A stretch of 17,438 nucleotides of DNA from Candidatus Woesearchaeota archaeon (lineage in GTDB: Archaea > Nanobdellota > Nanobdellia > Woesearchaeales > GW2011-AR4), in the NCBI GenBank assembly GCA_016185815.1, contig JACPMT010000010.1, positions 1-17,438 on the forward strand, given 5' to 3'. Numbering within the stretch: position 1 is the stretch's first letter; each line of letters begins with the position of its first letter. Position numbers and translations under genes: made by a program. Positions 1 to 6,516 of the stretch are shown one piece after another. The notes beneath the pieces were generated by a model, which did no database searches, was not told where the DNA came from, and worked only from the letters and a program-made list of their open reading frames with translations.

Positions 1-7
1 AATAAAA

Positions 8-460
8 ATGCCAGAGCTGAAAATCCTGAACAACAAGGAAATAAAGGAAATTTACAAATTGATTGAAAAACAGTGGGGCGCTAAGTTAAAACTAGACTAT
101 GGATTCCTTAAAAACAACAAGAATAGAATTTTTGTCGTCAATAAAGACATTTCGAAAATTGACTTTTCAAAGCTAAGATTGAATTCCGTTGGAATGTATT
201 TCTGCGAGATTGACAGCAAAGGGATAAGGCTCAGCATTGAAGGATCTCAGATTGTCGGGCAAAAAGCAGCAAAAAACGTTGTTGAACTTGATGAGGAAGA
301 AACAAAAAGATGGTTCAAAGGCGAGGATTTGGAAAAAGAATGCAAAGATTGCAGCGGGTTTGTTATTTTAAAGCACAAAAATGATTTCTTAGGAAATGGA
401 AAATACGCAAATAGCAAAATCTTGAATTATGTGGGGAAGACGAGAAGAATCAATTTATAA
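8..460 (+). CDS. PUA-like RNA-binding protein (RsmF-type PUA domain)
   Basis: The 150-residue product looks like the stand-alone archaeal form of the PUA-like RNA-binding domain found at the C-terminus of RsmF/NOL1-type RNA methyltransferases. Recognisable family features are a central stretch reading GMYFCEIDSKGIRLSIEGSQ (about residues 62-81), followed by a conserved acidic segment VELDEEE and a C-terminal GxVILKHxxDFLGxGK block ending in NYVGKTRRI. No methyltransferase domain is present, so it probably binds structured RNA (tRNA or rRNA) without catalysis. The ATG at position 8 is only 7 nt from the window edge, so its promoter is not visible. It runs convergent with the next gene, the stops being 16 nt apart. 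Family assignment is from remembered motif pattern; the RNA target is unknown. Confidence 0.7.
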   Translation: MPELKILNNKEIKEIYKLIEKQWGAKLKLDYGFLKNNKNRIFVVNKDISKIDFSKLRLNSVGMYFCEIDSKGIRLSIEGSQIVGQKAAKNVVELDEEETKRWFKGEDLEKECKDCSGFVILKHKNDFLGNGKYANSKILNYVGKTRRINL

Positions 461-476
461 TGTTACATATATTACA

Positions 477-821
477 TTACTGAATCTCATAAAACTCGCC
501 TCTCAGATCGGCTAATATTCTTTTAACACTCTCATCGTACAGTTTAGCTAGATCCTCCAAAGGTACTGGTCTTGCTTTAATTTGGATTTCTCTTGCTTGT
601 TCCAGCATTAATGCAACGTCCCATTTATCGACATCTGCTGTGGTAACTGGCTTTGACTCCCTACCTTTACCCCTATAGAGGGGAATTCTAATATTTTCCT
701 TTGGATCTGGTGCCCAATATACTCTGCCATCTGGACCAACAAAAGTTCGAAGATTATAAGACCAACTACCCCTACCATCTTTAAATTCGAGTTGATAAGT
801 TCCAACAGGTTTGTACGACAT
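477..821 (-). CDS. Small hypothetical protein downstream of the RelA/SpoT-like gene
   Basis: A 114-residue protein if started at the ATG at 821; an upstream in-frame ATG at 836 would give 119 residues. I prefer 821 because a clear TATA-like element (841-853) is centred about 26 nt upstream of it, matching leaderless archaeal transcription, and only about 11 nt from the 836 ATG. The N-terminal half is rich in aromatic residues and glycine and looks like beta strands (YQLEFKDGRGSWSYNLRTF), with a WAPDPKENIRIPLY segment. The C-terminal half is helical and charged. I recognise no family. It lies 62 nt after the synthetase gene on the same strand but seems to have its own promoter, so it may be a partner or just a neighbour. 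Confidence 0.6.
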   Translation of the reverse strand: MSYKPVGTYQLEFKDGRGSWSYNLRTFVGPDGRVYWAPDPKENIRIPLYRGKGRESKPVTTADVDKWDVALMLEQAREIQIKARPVPLEDLAKLYDESVKRILADLRGEFYEIQ

Positions 822-840
822 GCTAGTGGATAACATTTAC

Positions 841-853
841 TTATATTTAAATC
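841..853 (-). promoter_or_regulatory. TATA-box-like promoter element for the 477-821 gene
   Basis: On the minus strand the sequence reads gatttaaatataa, a good archaeal TATA box. Its centre is about 26 nt before the ATG at 821, so transcription would start almost at that codon. Confidence 0.5.
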
Positions 854-883
854 TTTCGTTTTTTAACTACTTAGAAGTGGTTA

Positions 884-1489
884 TTAAACTCCGTAAACTG
901 TTGCTACAACTAACTTAACAGGAAATGGTATCACCTCCAAAGCTTTCAATTTACCCACTAAGTCGTGTGCCTCTTGAGCTTGAGCTGGATTTTTTTCAGC
1001 GTCTCTGTCCATTTGGTGGGTTCTTATCTGCAATTCGTAGGACGTGTCACCCATCATTATTGTCATATGGTATGACCTGTAGCCATTTGGTTTTGGTTTT
1101 GTCACATAATCTTCTTCGTTCTTAGCCTCTAATCCTACAATTCCCTTAAATGATTTTACTAAAGCAAATATATGTGCTTCTTTTGGAAGAATTACTCTAA
1201 AGGCATACCTATCCTTATATTGTTTATCGGGGTCTTTTGTATCACCTGTAGTTAAGTTGTATAAAGCGCGAAGTACAGCTAAAAATTCGCTTTCTGCTGC
1301 CTTAGATCTTGCCCTAATTACAGCATAAGGCATTTTTACATATTTTACGATTTCTTCCCCTAAAATTCTTCTTAAATTTGGGTCTTCTATTACTTGACTG
1401 ATATCAATGTTCTCTCTTAATATCCATTCTAATATTTTGTAAACTTTTGTGTAATTTATGCTTCCAGCTGTTTTTAATGATTTAAACAT
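884..1489 (-). CDS. RelA/SpoT-type (p)ppGpp synthetase domain protein, C-terminal part of a frameshifted gene
   Basis: The 201-residue product carries the RelA/SpoT nucleotidyltransferase domain that transfers pyrophosphate from ATP to GDP/GTP. Visible motifs in order: RSKAAES (61-67) matching the R-x-K-x3-S ATP-binding segment, KDRYAFRVI (92-100) with the metal-binding Asp at 93, DYVTKPKPNGYRSYH (127-141) with the guanine-stacking Tyr at 137, and ELQIRT (152-157) with the catalytic Glu at 152. The usual Arg-Lys pair just after the first motif is replaced by Leu-Ala, so activity is uncertain. No HD, TGS or ACT domain lies in this ORF. The same frame stays open upstream to 1651 without a start codon and reads like real protein (IIRSTSDRIYRGIK), so the ATG at 1489 is probably internal and the true protein began in the 1582-2112 ORF. 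Confidence 0.75.
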   Translation of the reverse strand: MFKSLKTAGSINYTKVYKILEWILRENIDISQVIEDPNLRRILGEEIVKYVKMPYAVIRARSKAAESEFLAVLRALYNLTTGDTKDPDKQYKDRYAFRVILPKEAHIFALVKSFKGIVGLEAKNEEDYVTKPKPNGYRSYHMTIMMGDTSYELQIRTHQMDRDAEKNPAQAQEAHDLVGKLKALEVIPFPVKLVVATVYGV

Positions 1490-1581
1490 CTCGTAAAGTT
1501 CGTCTACAATACCATTTTCACCAGTTTCGTACCTTTTTGTGTCACTTTTTATTCCTCTGTAGATCCTGTCTGAGGTACTTC

Positions 1582-2112
1582 TTATAATGGCTTTAACTCT
1601 GCTAGTAAGTTCAGTATCACTAGCGTCGTCTCTATAGAATAAAAGGTATTTTCAGGTGTAAAGAATATATTTTCTAATGGTAACTGAGGGTCAAACAGTC
1701 CTTTCGCTATTGGCGTTGCTGGTTCAAATACGCCAGCAAATCTTCTTGTGTTTATGTCTGTACCGCAATAAGCCCACACTTCCTGATATGGCTTGTAATA
1801 AATCTGTCGTTTATCTGGTGGCGCAATGCCAAGTTTTTGCAATTGTCCAAATGTCAGGAAAACCAAATGTTGCAAATTTTCCTCACCGTGCTTTAATTCA
1901 TTTGTGATAGTTTCTTGTATTTCCTTTACATCGCCTTTTTGTGCCAATTCTCTGACGAGTGTGTCCAACTGAGTAGGCGGCATACTAATAAGTTCTTCTG
2001 GTGGATGCTCAGTAAAAATTCTATCGAAAGTAGCTATTAACAGATGTTTATCAAAGAAACTTCCTGTACCAAATGCCCTTTCAAAATCTTCTCTTGCAAA
2101 GTGTGTTTTCAT
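1582..2112 (-). CDS. N-terminal part of the frameshifted RelA/SpoT-like gene
   Basis: The 176-residue ORF starts at an ATG (2112). Its first 154 residues, mostly helical and including FLTFGQLQKLGIAPPDKRQI, match no family I know. After residue 154 (TPE) the frame reads a short tail of 22 residues to a stop at 1582. In the next frame the coding continues smoothly as KYLLFYRDDASDTELTSR into the RelA/SpoT domain. Adding one A to the A4 run at 1649-1652 would join both ORFs into a protein of about 409 residues with the synthetase domain at its C-terminus. The N-terminal region may be a regulatory or target-sensing domain. It lies 100 nt after the HD-like gene on the same strand. Confidence 0.6.
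   Translation of the reverse strand: MKTHFAREDFERAFGTGSFFDKHLLIATFDRIFTEHPPEELISMPPTQLDTLVRELAQKGDVKEIQETITNELKHGEENLQHLVFLTFGQLQKLGIAPPDKRQIYYKPYQEVWAYCGTDINTRRFAGVFEPATPIAKGLFDPQLPLENIFFTPENTFYSIETTLVILNLLAELKPL
1649..1652 (-). other. Frameshift point in an A4 run joining two ORFs
   Basis: On the minus strand the sequence is ..cctgaaaatacc... Reading gaa aat continues the upstream ORF for 22 codons to a stop. One extra A would read gaa aaa tac ctt and enter the frame of the RelA/SpoT ORF. The downstream frame is closed immediately before this run by a TGA at 1652-1654, which places the shift within a few bases. It may be a mutation, an assembly error in a homopolymer, or programmed slippage. 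Confidence 0.7.
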
Positions 2113-2212
2113 TTATAGCACCACATTTAGATCGATATCACATCTTTTTTAGAACTAATTATGCATTAAGAAAGAGTGTTGCTTTTTAATACTTTTGGAT
2201 TTTTCCCTAATA

Positions 2213-3901
2213 TTAAAATAAAGTTAACTGACCATTTGGAGGACCTTTGTATTCAGCAATCATATCTTGTAGGGGTGGCATCAATTTCAAAGCTTCGTCC
2301 ATATTGCCAACAGTAAACCATTTATGCCTATACACATCAAATTTCGAAATATCGTGCATCAATGTAGGTGCAATGCCAGGTCTTCTTGGTGCTCTGTCTT
2401 CATACATTTTGAACTTTGGCATTAACACTTGCAGCACCCTTGCTGCTCTATACATAAATCTCATCCCTTCTAAATTGCTGTCTTGCCCTTCTATAAATTC
2501 TCTACCTCTTACATCATACTCTATAAGCGGCATTATAACACCACCAGTGTTTTTATCACTACTCCAAGTGACTTTATCAAAGAACTCTCCCTCTAATTTA
2601 GCTTTAATATATACATCTACCTGAGGAATTATCTCTTTTATTTCAGGTCTTTCTTCAAACTCTTTTATTGCTCTGCCCAATAATCTAACTGCAGTATCAA
2701 TGGTGTTATCTCTATTATACAACGCTAGCTTTCGCATATTGATTGTTTCTTGACCCTCCCTTTTAAGTACCTGCCTTCCATACTTATTATCGTGTTCATT
2801 AAAGTAATGGAACGGAAAAACTCTTACAAATGCAGTCTGAACCATTATTGAAGGCAACATACCTTTCGCTTTAAGATCAACATCACCAAATCTTTCAGTT
2901 AATTCTTGTCCTATAATAAATCTCCCCACTTGGCTCATGTCTTTACCTGCTAGTGCAAGTTGTTCTAAAGTAGCAAGTGGTAAAGGGTGTGTTTCTTCCA
3001 TATTTGCCATACCATCGTCGAACTTAATAGCGGCTCTTCTGTATGTTTGAGCTAACGGTTCAGGACCATATCTGCTAAATTGGAACTCCATTGATTCTGG
3101 ATATTTGTATCTATTATTATCCCTTGTTAAACGACGTACTGAGAAAGTACCTTTTTTAATATATCTAATATTCTTTTCCTTATCATAATCTGTAATACTT
3201 ACTGGTATAGCATCAACTAATCTTGCTTCAAGTTTATCTTTAATTTCACCTCTTAGTTGCGTTAATCTTACCCCACTTTTATCTCTAAGTACATGATACA
3301 TAAGTTTCAGTTTAGGGTCTGTTTCACGTCTATCCAATACAGTATACTGCTTCCATAAATTTTCTAATTTTCTTACTCTTAATTCAATTTCGTCATGTAA
3401 TATAATCGGAATTATTGTTGAATTATCTAATTCTATTCCAATTGCTTCTGCACCCTCGATAACTTTTTGCATGACTCTGCGTATGTGGTCATAGCCTGGC
3501 GCACCACTATGAATACGCGGTCCCGAATCTTTTAAAGTTCCTTGAGCAATATCTTCAGTAGCTAAAATGACTTCTAAAGAACCTGGATACTTTTCAATCC
3601 AGTCTTTTCTGAAAAAAGGTTGAGCTAGAATACTTCCTAAAACATAGCCATCAATTTCTAAAACTAGTCCGTAAGGAGATTCATAAGCATTGTATCTTGG
3701 TTCTAATTTCTCTGAAACTGGTGGTTTTTGCTCTATAGTTCGAGTTTGTTGCCTATCTTCTTCTCCTAATCTACCTAAAAGAAATGCTAAACCAACTAGT
3801 CCTAATACCTTTTCGAGCCCATCTTTTGGTGTCATCTTTTTATTTTCTTCCTCCACTAATCTTACCTCACTTATCCCAACATTCAGTCCTCTATTTATCA
3901 A
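2213..3901 (-). CDS. Large protein with an RSH-like HD hydrolase signature
   Basis: A 562-residue protein of no family I can name outright, but it holds an HD phosphohydrolase pattern close to the RelA/SpoT hydrolase: YDHI (His139), ILHDEIE (His169-Asp170, Glu173) and IKFDDGMANM (Asp296, Asn300). The last block lines up with the IKLADRLHNM motif of Rel/SpoT, keeping the metal-binding Asp and the Asn. The second acid of the Rel HDxxED motif is Leu here, and the gap between HD and the final Asp is about 60 residues longer than in Rel. The C-terminal 250 residues are unassigned. The first start is TTG (3901); an ATG at residue 23 (3835) is an alternative. It sits directly upstream of the RelA/SpoT-like gene, suggesting paired alarmone synthesis and breakdown. 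The HD call is inference. Confidence 0.55.
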   Translation of the reverse strand: MINRGLNVGISEVRLVEEENKKMTPKDGLEKVLGLVGLAFLLGRLGEEDRQQTRTIEQKPPVSEKLEPRYNAYESPYGLVLEIDGYVLGSILAQPFFRKDWIEKYPGSLEVILATEDIAQGTLKDSGPRIHSGAPGYDHIRRVMQKVIEGAEAIGIELDNSTIIPIILHDEIELRVRKLENLWKQYTVLDRRETDPKLKLMYHVLRDKSGVRLTQLRGEIKDKLEARLVDAIPVSITDYDKEKNIRYIKKGTFSVRRLTRDNNRYKYPESMEFQFSRYGPEPLAQTYRRAAIKFDDGMANMEETHPLPLATLEQLALAGKDMSQVGRFIIGQELTERFGDVDLKAKGMLPSIMVQTAFVRVFPFHYFNEHDNKYGRQVLKREGQETINMRKLALYNRDNTIDTAVRLLGRAIKEFEERPEIKEIIPQVDVYIKAKLEGEFFDKVTWSSDKNTGGVIMPLIEYDVRGREFIEGQDSNLEGMRFMYRAARVLQVLMPKFKMYEDRAPRRPGIAPTLMHDISKFDVYRHKWFTVGNMDEALKLMPPLQDMIAEYKGPPNGQLTLF

Positions 3902-4049
3902 CCCTCTTTATCTTCCCAAGAACCTAAACTTTACAGCTCCCCTATGAAATCATGATGTTTTGTTCATTTAAAAATCTATCTGTTTTTCTTGAAGAAATTT
4001 TGTATAAAATATATAGAAGAATGTCTTATTTTATTATTTTAAATTTGTT

Positions 4050-4484
4050 TTATCGCTCATTCTCAATAATAACGCTTATTTTATTCTTTTTTTCCCTTAA
4101 AAATCCTGTTAAATCCCTGTTTAACTCAAAAGCAGCCTTATTTGCCTTTATTGCAAACGTCCTTTCAGATGCGAAATCAGTTTTTCTTATGACGAATTCC
4201 TTATCATCATTGAAATCTGGATTTATAGTTGCGAATACTGTTTCTTTTATTGTTATTGATTTTGACAATGTTTTTATTATTATTGAAATTTTTTTATTGT
4301 TGTTTTTTATTGATTTTCTAATAAATTCCTTTAATTTGCCTAATTCAAAATCAGCTTTAATGCCAACAATGCAGTCTCCCCTTAAGCTGACATTTTCATC
4401 TTTTGTAAACTCAAATGTTGTCTTATGCGTTCCAAGAATGTTTGGATGGCCATAAGCGTTGAATTGGTATTTCATTTTAAGCAT
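4050..4484 (-). CDS. DUF371 family protein (archaeal conserved)
   Basis: This protein of about 144 residues matches the archaea-specific DUF371 family: FxAxGHPNILGTHKTTFEFT near the N-terminus, a GDCIVGIKAD segment, then the C-terminal block with RKTDF, SERTFAIKANKAA and ELNRDL. Its function is not known; the family is small, soluble and widespread in archaea. I start it at the ATG at 4484 (the ATG at 4475 is almost as good), because family members begin only a few residues before FxAxGH. The longer reading from a GTG at 4616 would translate straight through a GC-rich inverted repeat and is rejected. It is an isolated minus-strand gene between the alarmone-like island and the asparagine-synthetase-like gene. 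Confidence 0.8.
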   Translation of the reverse strand: MLKMKYQFNAYGHPNILGTHKTTFEFTKDENVSLRGDCIVGIKADFELGKLKEFIRKSIKNNNKKISIIIKTLSKSITIKETVFATINPDFNDDKEFVIRKTDFASERTFAIKANKAAFELNRDLTGFLREKKNKISVIIENER

Positions 4485-4535
4485 TACAATATATTGGCGA
4501 GGCGGTCGGATGCAGTGAATTGTGAGCGAGTTCGT

Positions 4536-4591
4536 GTGACATGCGAAAGCTCGCTTTCGCTCGCTTATGTCACTGCTCACTCGCATGTCAC
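4536..4591. repeat. GC-rich inverted repeat upstream of the DUF371 gene
   Basis: A perfect 11-nt inverted repeat, gtgacatgcga (4536-4546) and tcgcatgtcac (4581-4591), encloses a tight inner hairpin gcgaaag-ctcg-ctttcgc (4543-4560). The shorter arm atgtcac at 4567-4573 can pair with the left arm instead, so there are two competing folds. A further small hairpin, gtgc-gaa-gcac, lies near 4606-4616. The block is much more GC-rich than its surroundings. Confidence 0.7.
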
Positions 4592-4725
4592 TAGCACTAA
4601 ATTTTGTGCGAAGCACGGATTGAATTTTCCTTTTAATTAATGTTCAATTTGGTTAATGTTTTTGTGCTTCTTGTCTTTTCCAACAAGACAATTTCAATAA
4701 AAATTTATTTCAAAAATCTAAAAAA

Positions 4726-5634
4726 TTACTTCAGCAGGCTCTGCAGATAGTCTCTTTTCAGCTTAAAGCCATTCTTCTTAGCCAGTTTCTCAATTCCATT
4801 CACGAAATTGCTTCCGTATTGCGCAGCCTGCTTTTTCCGCCATGCAAAATCCTTTTTCAAGCCGATAAACTCTGCTGCTTCCCTCAGGATTATTTTTTTA
4901 TTTTCTTTGTCAAGCTTGAACATTGGATGTATATTCATTGCAGTTTTTATCAGCTCTTTGTCCAAGAAAGGCGCCCTCAAATCCAAGCCAAGGTGCTTTG
5001 CAATCGTAAAATCTCTTGTCAAATCCCTGCTCCACATATTCTTCAAGCCGTTCCAGCACTCTTTGTGTAGCGCCTCAAAATCATTGCTTTGCAGAGCGCT
5101 TTCGTGCCTCTGGTAGCCTGCAAAAATTTCCTCGCTTCCCAAGCCTCCGAATAAAATGTTATTCCCATCCAACAATGCCAATTTCCCGGCAGCGTAGAGC
5201 ACAGAGCCGACGCTTACTTTGACAATATCAGCATCATTCAGCAGCTTAACAACATTTTTCAATATGATTTCCAATTCATCCAACACAATTATTTTATATT
5301 TAAAATTAAATTGGTACTCATCAGCAGCCTTTTTTGCCCATGCAATATCATCAGAGCTTTCAGTGCCGACAGTATAGCAGGTGAAACTGCAATTTAATTT
5401 TTTCAGGATAAATGCGATTAATGAGCTGTCAACGCCGCCGGAAAAAAGAACCCCGGATTTTGAGGCTATTCTTTTTTTTACCGAGTTTACTATCGCTTCT
5501 GCAAGCTCCCTTTTTGCCCTTTCCTTGTTTGTTTCAAGATTGTCAAAATTATTTTCAAGGCTGCTGATTAATTTTATCCACAAATTTTCCGGAATAAGCC
5601 TGCCTTCCTTCACAATGCCCAAAACTTGAGTCAT
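4726..5634 (-). CDS. Asparagine-synthetase-like protein, synthetase domain only
   Basis: A 302-residue member of the asparagine synthase family (COG0367-like) that holds only the ATP-dependent amidotransfer half. Visible are the PP-loop SGGVDSS (65-71) for ATP pyrophosphate, GLGSEEIFAGY (164-174), DLRAPFLD (218-225) and KKQAAQYGS (268-276), all typical of the synthetase domain. The usual N-terminal glutaminase domain with catalytic Cys2 is absent: only about 60 residues precede the PP-loop. It would therefore use free ammonia, take ammonia from another protein, or act on a different carboxylate. A TATA-like element (5654-5666) is centred 26 nt before the ATG at 5634, supporting this start and complete length. 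It is divergent from the 5737 gene. Confidence 0.8.
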   Translation of the reverse strand: MTQVLGIVKEGRLIPENLWIKLISSLENNFDNLETNKERAKRELAEAIVNSVKKRIASKSGVLFSGGVDSSLIAFILKKLNCSFTCYTVGTESSDDIAWAKKAADEYQFNFKYKIIVLDELEIILKNVVKLLNDADIVKVSVGSVLYAAGKLALLDGNNILFGGLGSEEIFAGYQRHESALQSNDFEALHKECWNGLKNMWSRDLTRDFTIAKHLGLDLRAPFLDKELIKTAMNIHPMFKLDKENKKIILREAAEFIGLKKDFAWRKKQAAQYGSNFVNGIEKLAKKNGFKLKRDYLQSLLK

Positions 5635-5653
5635 AATTTTATGTAATTTTTGA

Positions 5654-5666
5654 TTTTTTAAAAAGG
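5654..5666 (-). promoter_or_regulatory. TATA-like element for the asparagine-synthetase-like gene
   Basis: The minus strand reads cctttttaaaaaa, centred about 26 nt before the ATG at 5634, as expected for a leaderless archaeal transcript. Confidence 0.4.
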
Positions 5667-5705
5667 TTTAGGTAAAAATATGTTACTACTTTAAAATAGA
5701 AAAGT

Positions 5706-5715
5706 TTATATTTAG
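5706..5715 (+). promoter_or_regulatory. TATA box for the 5737 gene
   Basis: tttatattta lies 22-31 nt before the ATG at 5737, the standard archaeal position for a leaderless start. Another ATG at 5730 is out of frame and is not used. Confidence 0.5.
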
Positions 5716-5736
5716 AAATTATATTCCTATGTTAAA

Positions 5737-6255
5737 ATGGCAGGGGAAAGTCCTTACATAAATCCAACTGTGCAAAAATTGGAAGCATTGGTAACATCTT
5801 ACAAAGGAGTAGCTAGTTCTATGGACATGGCTCAAGCGGGCGCTTCAAAAAGCGGCAACATGGTTTTAGTAAATGTTATACTAAATGATAGGGCTGGACT
5901 TGATAAATATTTTGAAACTGCTGTGAAAGGTGGTAACTTAGACCAAGCTATAGATTACATTGATGTTTATAGGCAAAGATATCCCACGCCAGAATTAGAG
6001 CTTAAACACAGAATTGCTATTCTTTTATCAAAAGGGGAAAAACCTGCAAAAGGCAAAAAATACAGCGGAGAGCTTTCAAAAAAGATTAGAAGATATGTCG
6101 TTGCGCGTTCAAGGCTGCAAGAATTTGATGTGGGCAAAACAGCAAAGCATTTTGGTGTTCGTGGTGGTGCAGCGATTTGTAATATATACAGGTCTATTCC
6201 TTATTTGAATGAGCGAGAACATAAAGGAAGAAAGGTCTTTGTCAGAAAAAAATAA
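5737..6255 (+). CDS. Hypothetical protein with possible C-terminal helix-turn-helix
   Basis: A 172-residue basic protein with no family I recognise. The first 60 residues are small and helical; the middle (GGNLDQAIDYIDVYRQRYP) resembles a helical repeat. The C-terminal part, from about residue 113, is very basic, and the stretch VGKTAKHFGVRGGAAICNIY (132-151) has the spacing of a helix-turn-helix, followed by a short RKVFVRKK tail that could be the wing of a winged helix. A role as a DNA- or RNA-binding protein is plausible but not shown. It has its own TATA box and is divergent from the asparagine-synthetase-like gene; the next gene follows after 43 nt with a separate TATA element. Confidence 0.6.
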   Translation: MAGESPYINPTVQKLEALVTSYKGVASSMDMAQAGASKSGNMVLVNVILNDRAGLDKYFETAVKGGNLDQAIDYIDVYRQRYPTPELELKHRIAILLSKGEKPAKGKKYSGELSKKIRRYVVARSRLQEFDVGKTAKHFGVRGGAAICNIYRSIPYLNEREHKGRKVFVRKK

Positions 6256-6268
6256 TTTTTTAGAAACC

Positions 6269-6279
6269 CTTAAATATTA
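6269..6279 (+). promoter_or_regulatory. TATA box for the 6299 gene
   Basis: cttaaatatta-type element centred about 25 nt before the ATG at 6299, consistent with a leaderless transcript starting at or near the start codon. Confidence 0.45.
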
Positions 6280-6298
6280 ATCCATTTTTATTTCTATT

Positions 6299-6514
6299 AT
6301 GCCAAAAGACATCAGCAAGGACGAGCAGGTTGGCTTTCATAAAGGGGCGCTGACAACTCTTGCAAAGGAAAGGGAGGAAATGCTGAAAATATTGTCGATT
6401 GTTGAGCAGCTTATGCAGATGCACATCAAAAACTTGAAGGAGCTGGGTGTTGACCTGCAAAAAGAGTCGCAGCAAACAAAGGCAAAAAAGCCGATTGAAG
6501 ATGTTTTAAGGTAA
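6299..6514 (+). CDS. Small helical hypothetical protein
   Basis: A 71-residue, highly charged protein that is almost entirely predicted helix (KEREEMLKILSIVEQLMQMH and ELGVDLQKESQQ), likely a small coiled coil. No motif or family is recognised. Its own TATA element and a natural start support it as real. It converges with the 791-residue membrane protein gene with only 2 nt between stops, so the two transcripts probably overlap at their 3' ends. Confidence 0.6.
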   Translation: MPKDISKDEQVGFHKGALTTLAKEREEMLKILSIVEQLMQMHIKNLKELGVDLQKESQQTKAKKPIEDVLR

Positions 6515-6516
6515 GG

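Noticed and set aside
3952..4455. A 167-residue plus-strand reading frame rich in Phe, Ile and Leu
   Set aside because: It is the reverse complement of the DUF371 gene, whose family motifs are clear. Its hydrophobicity comes from the Lys/Glu-rich opposite strand.
4485..4616. N-terminal extension of the DUF371 protein from a GTG at 4616
   Set aside because: It would translate the GC-rich inverted repeat, adds residues not seen in the family and is not needed, since good ATG codons lie at 4484 and 4475.
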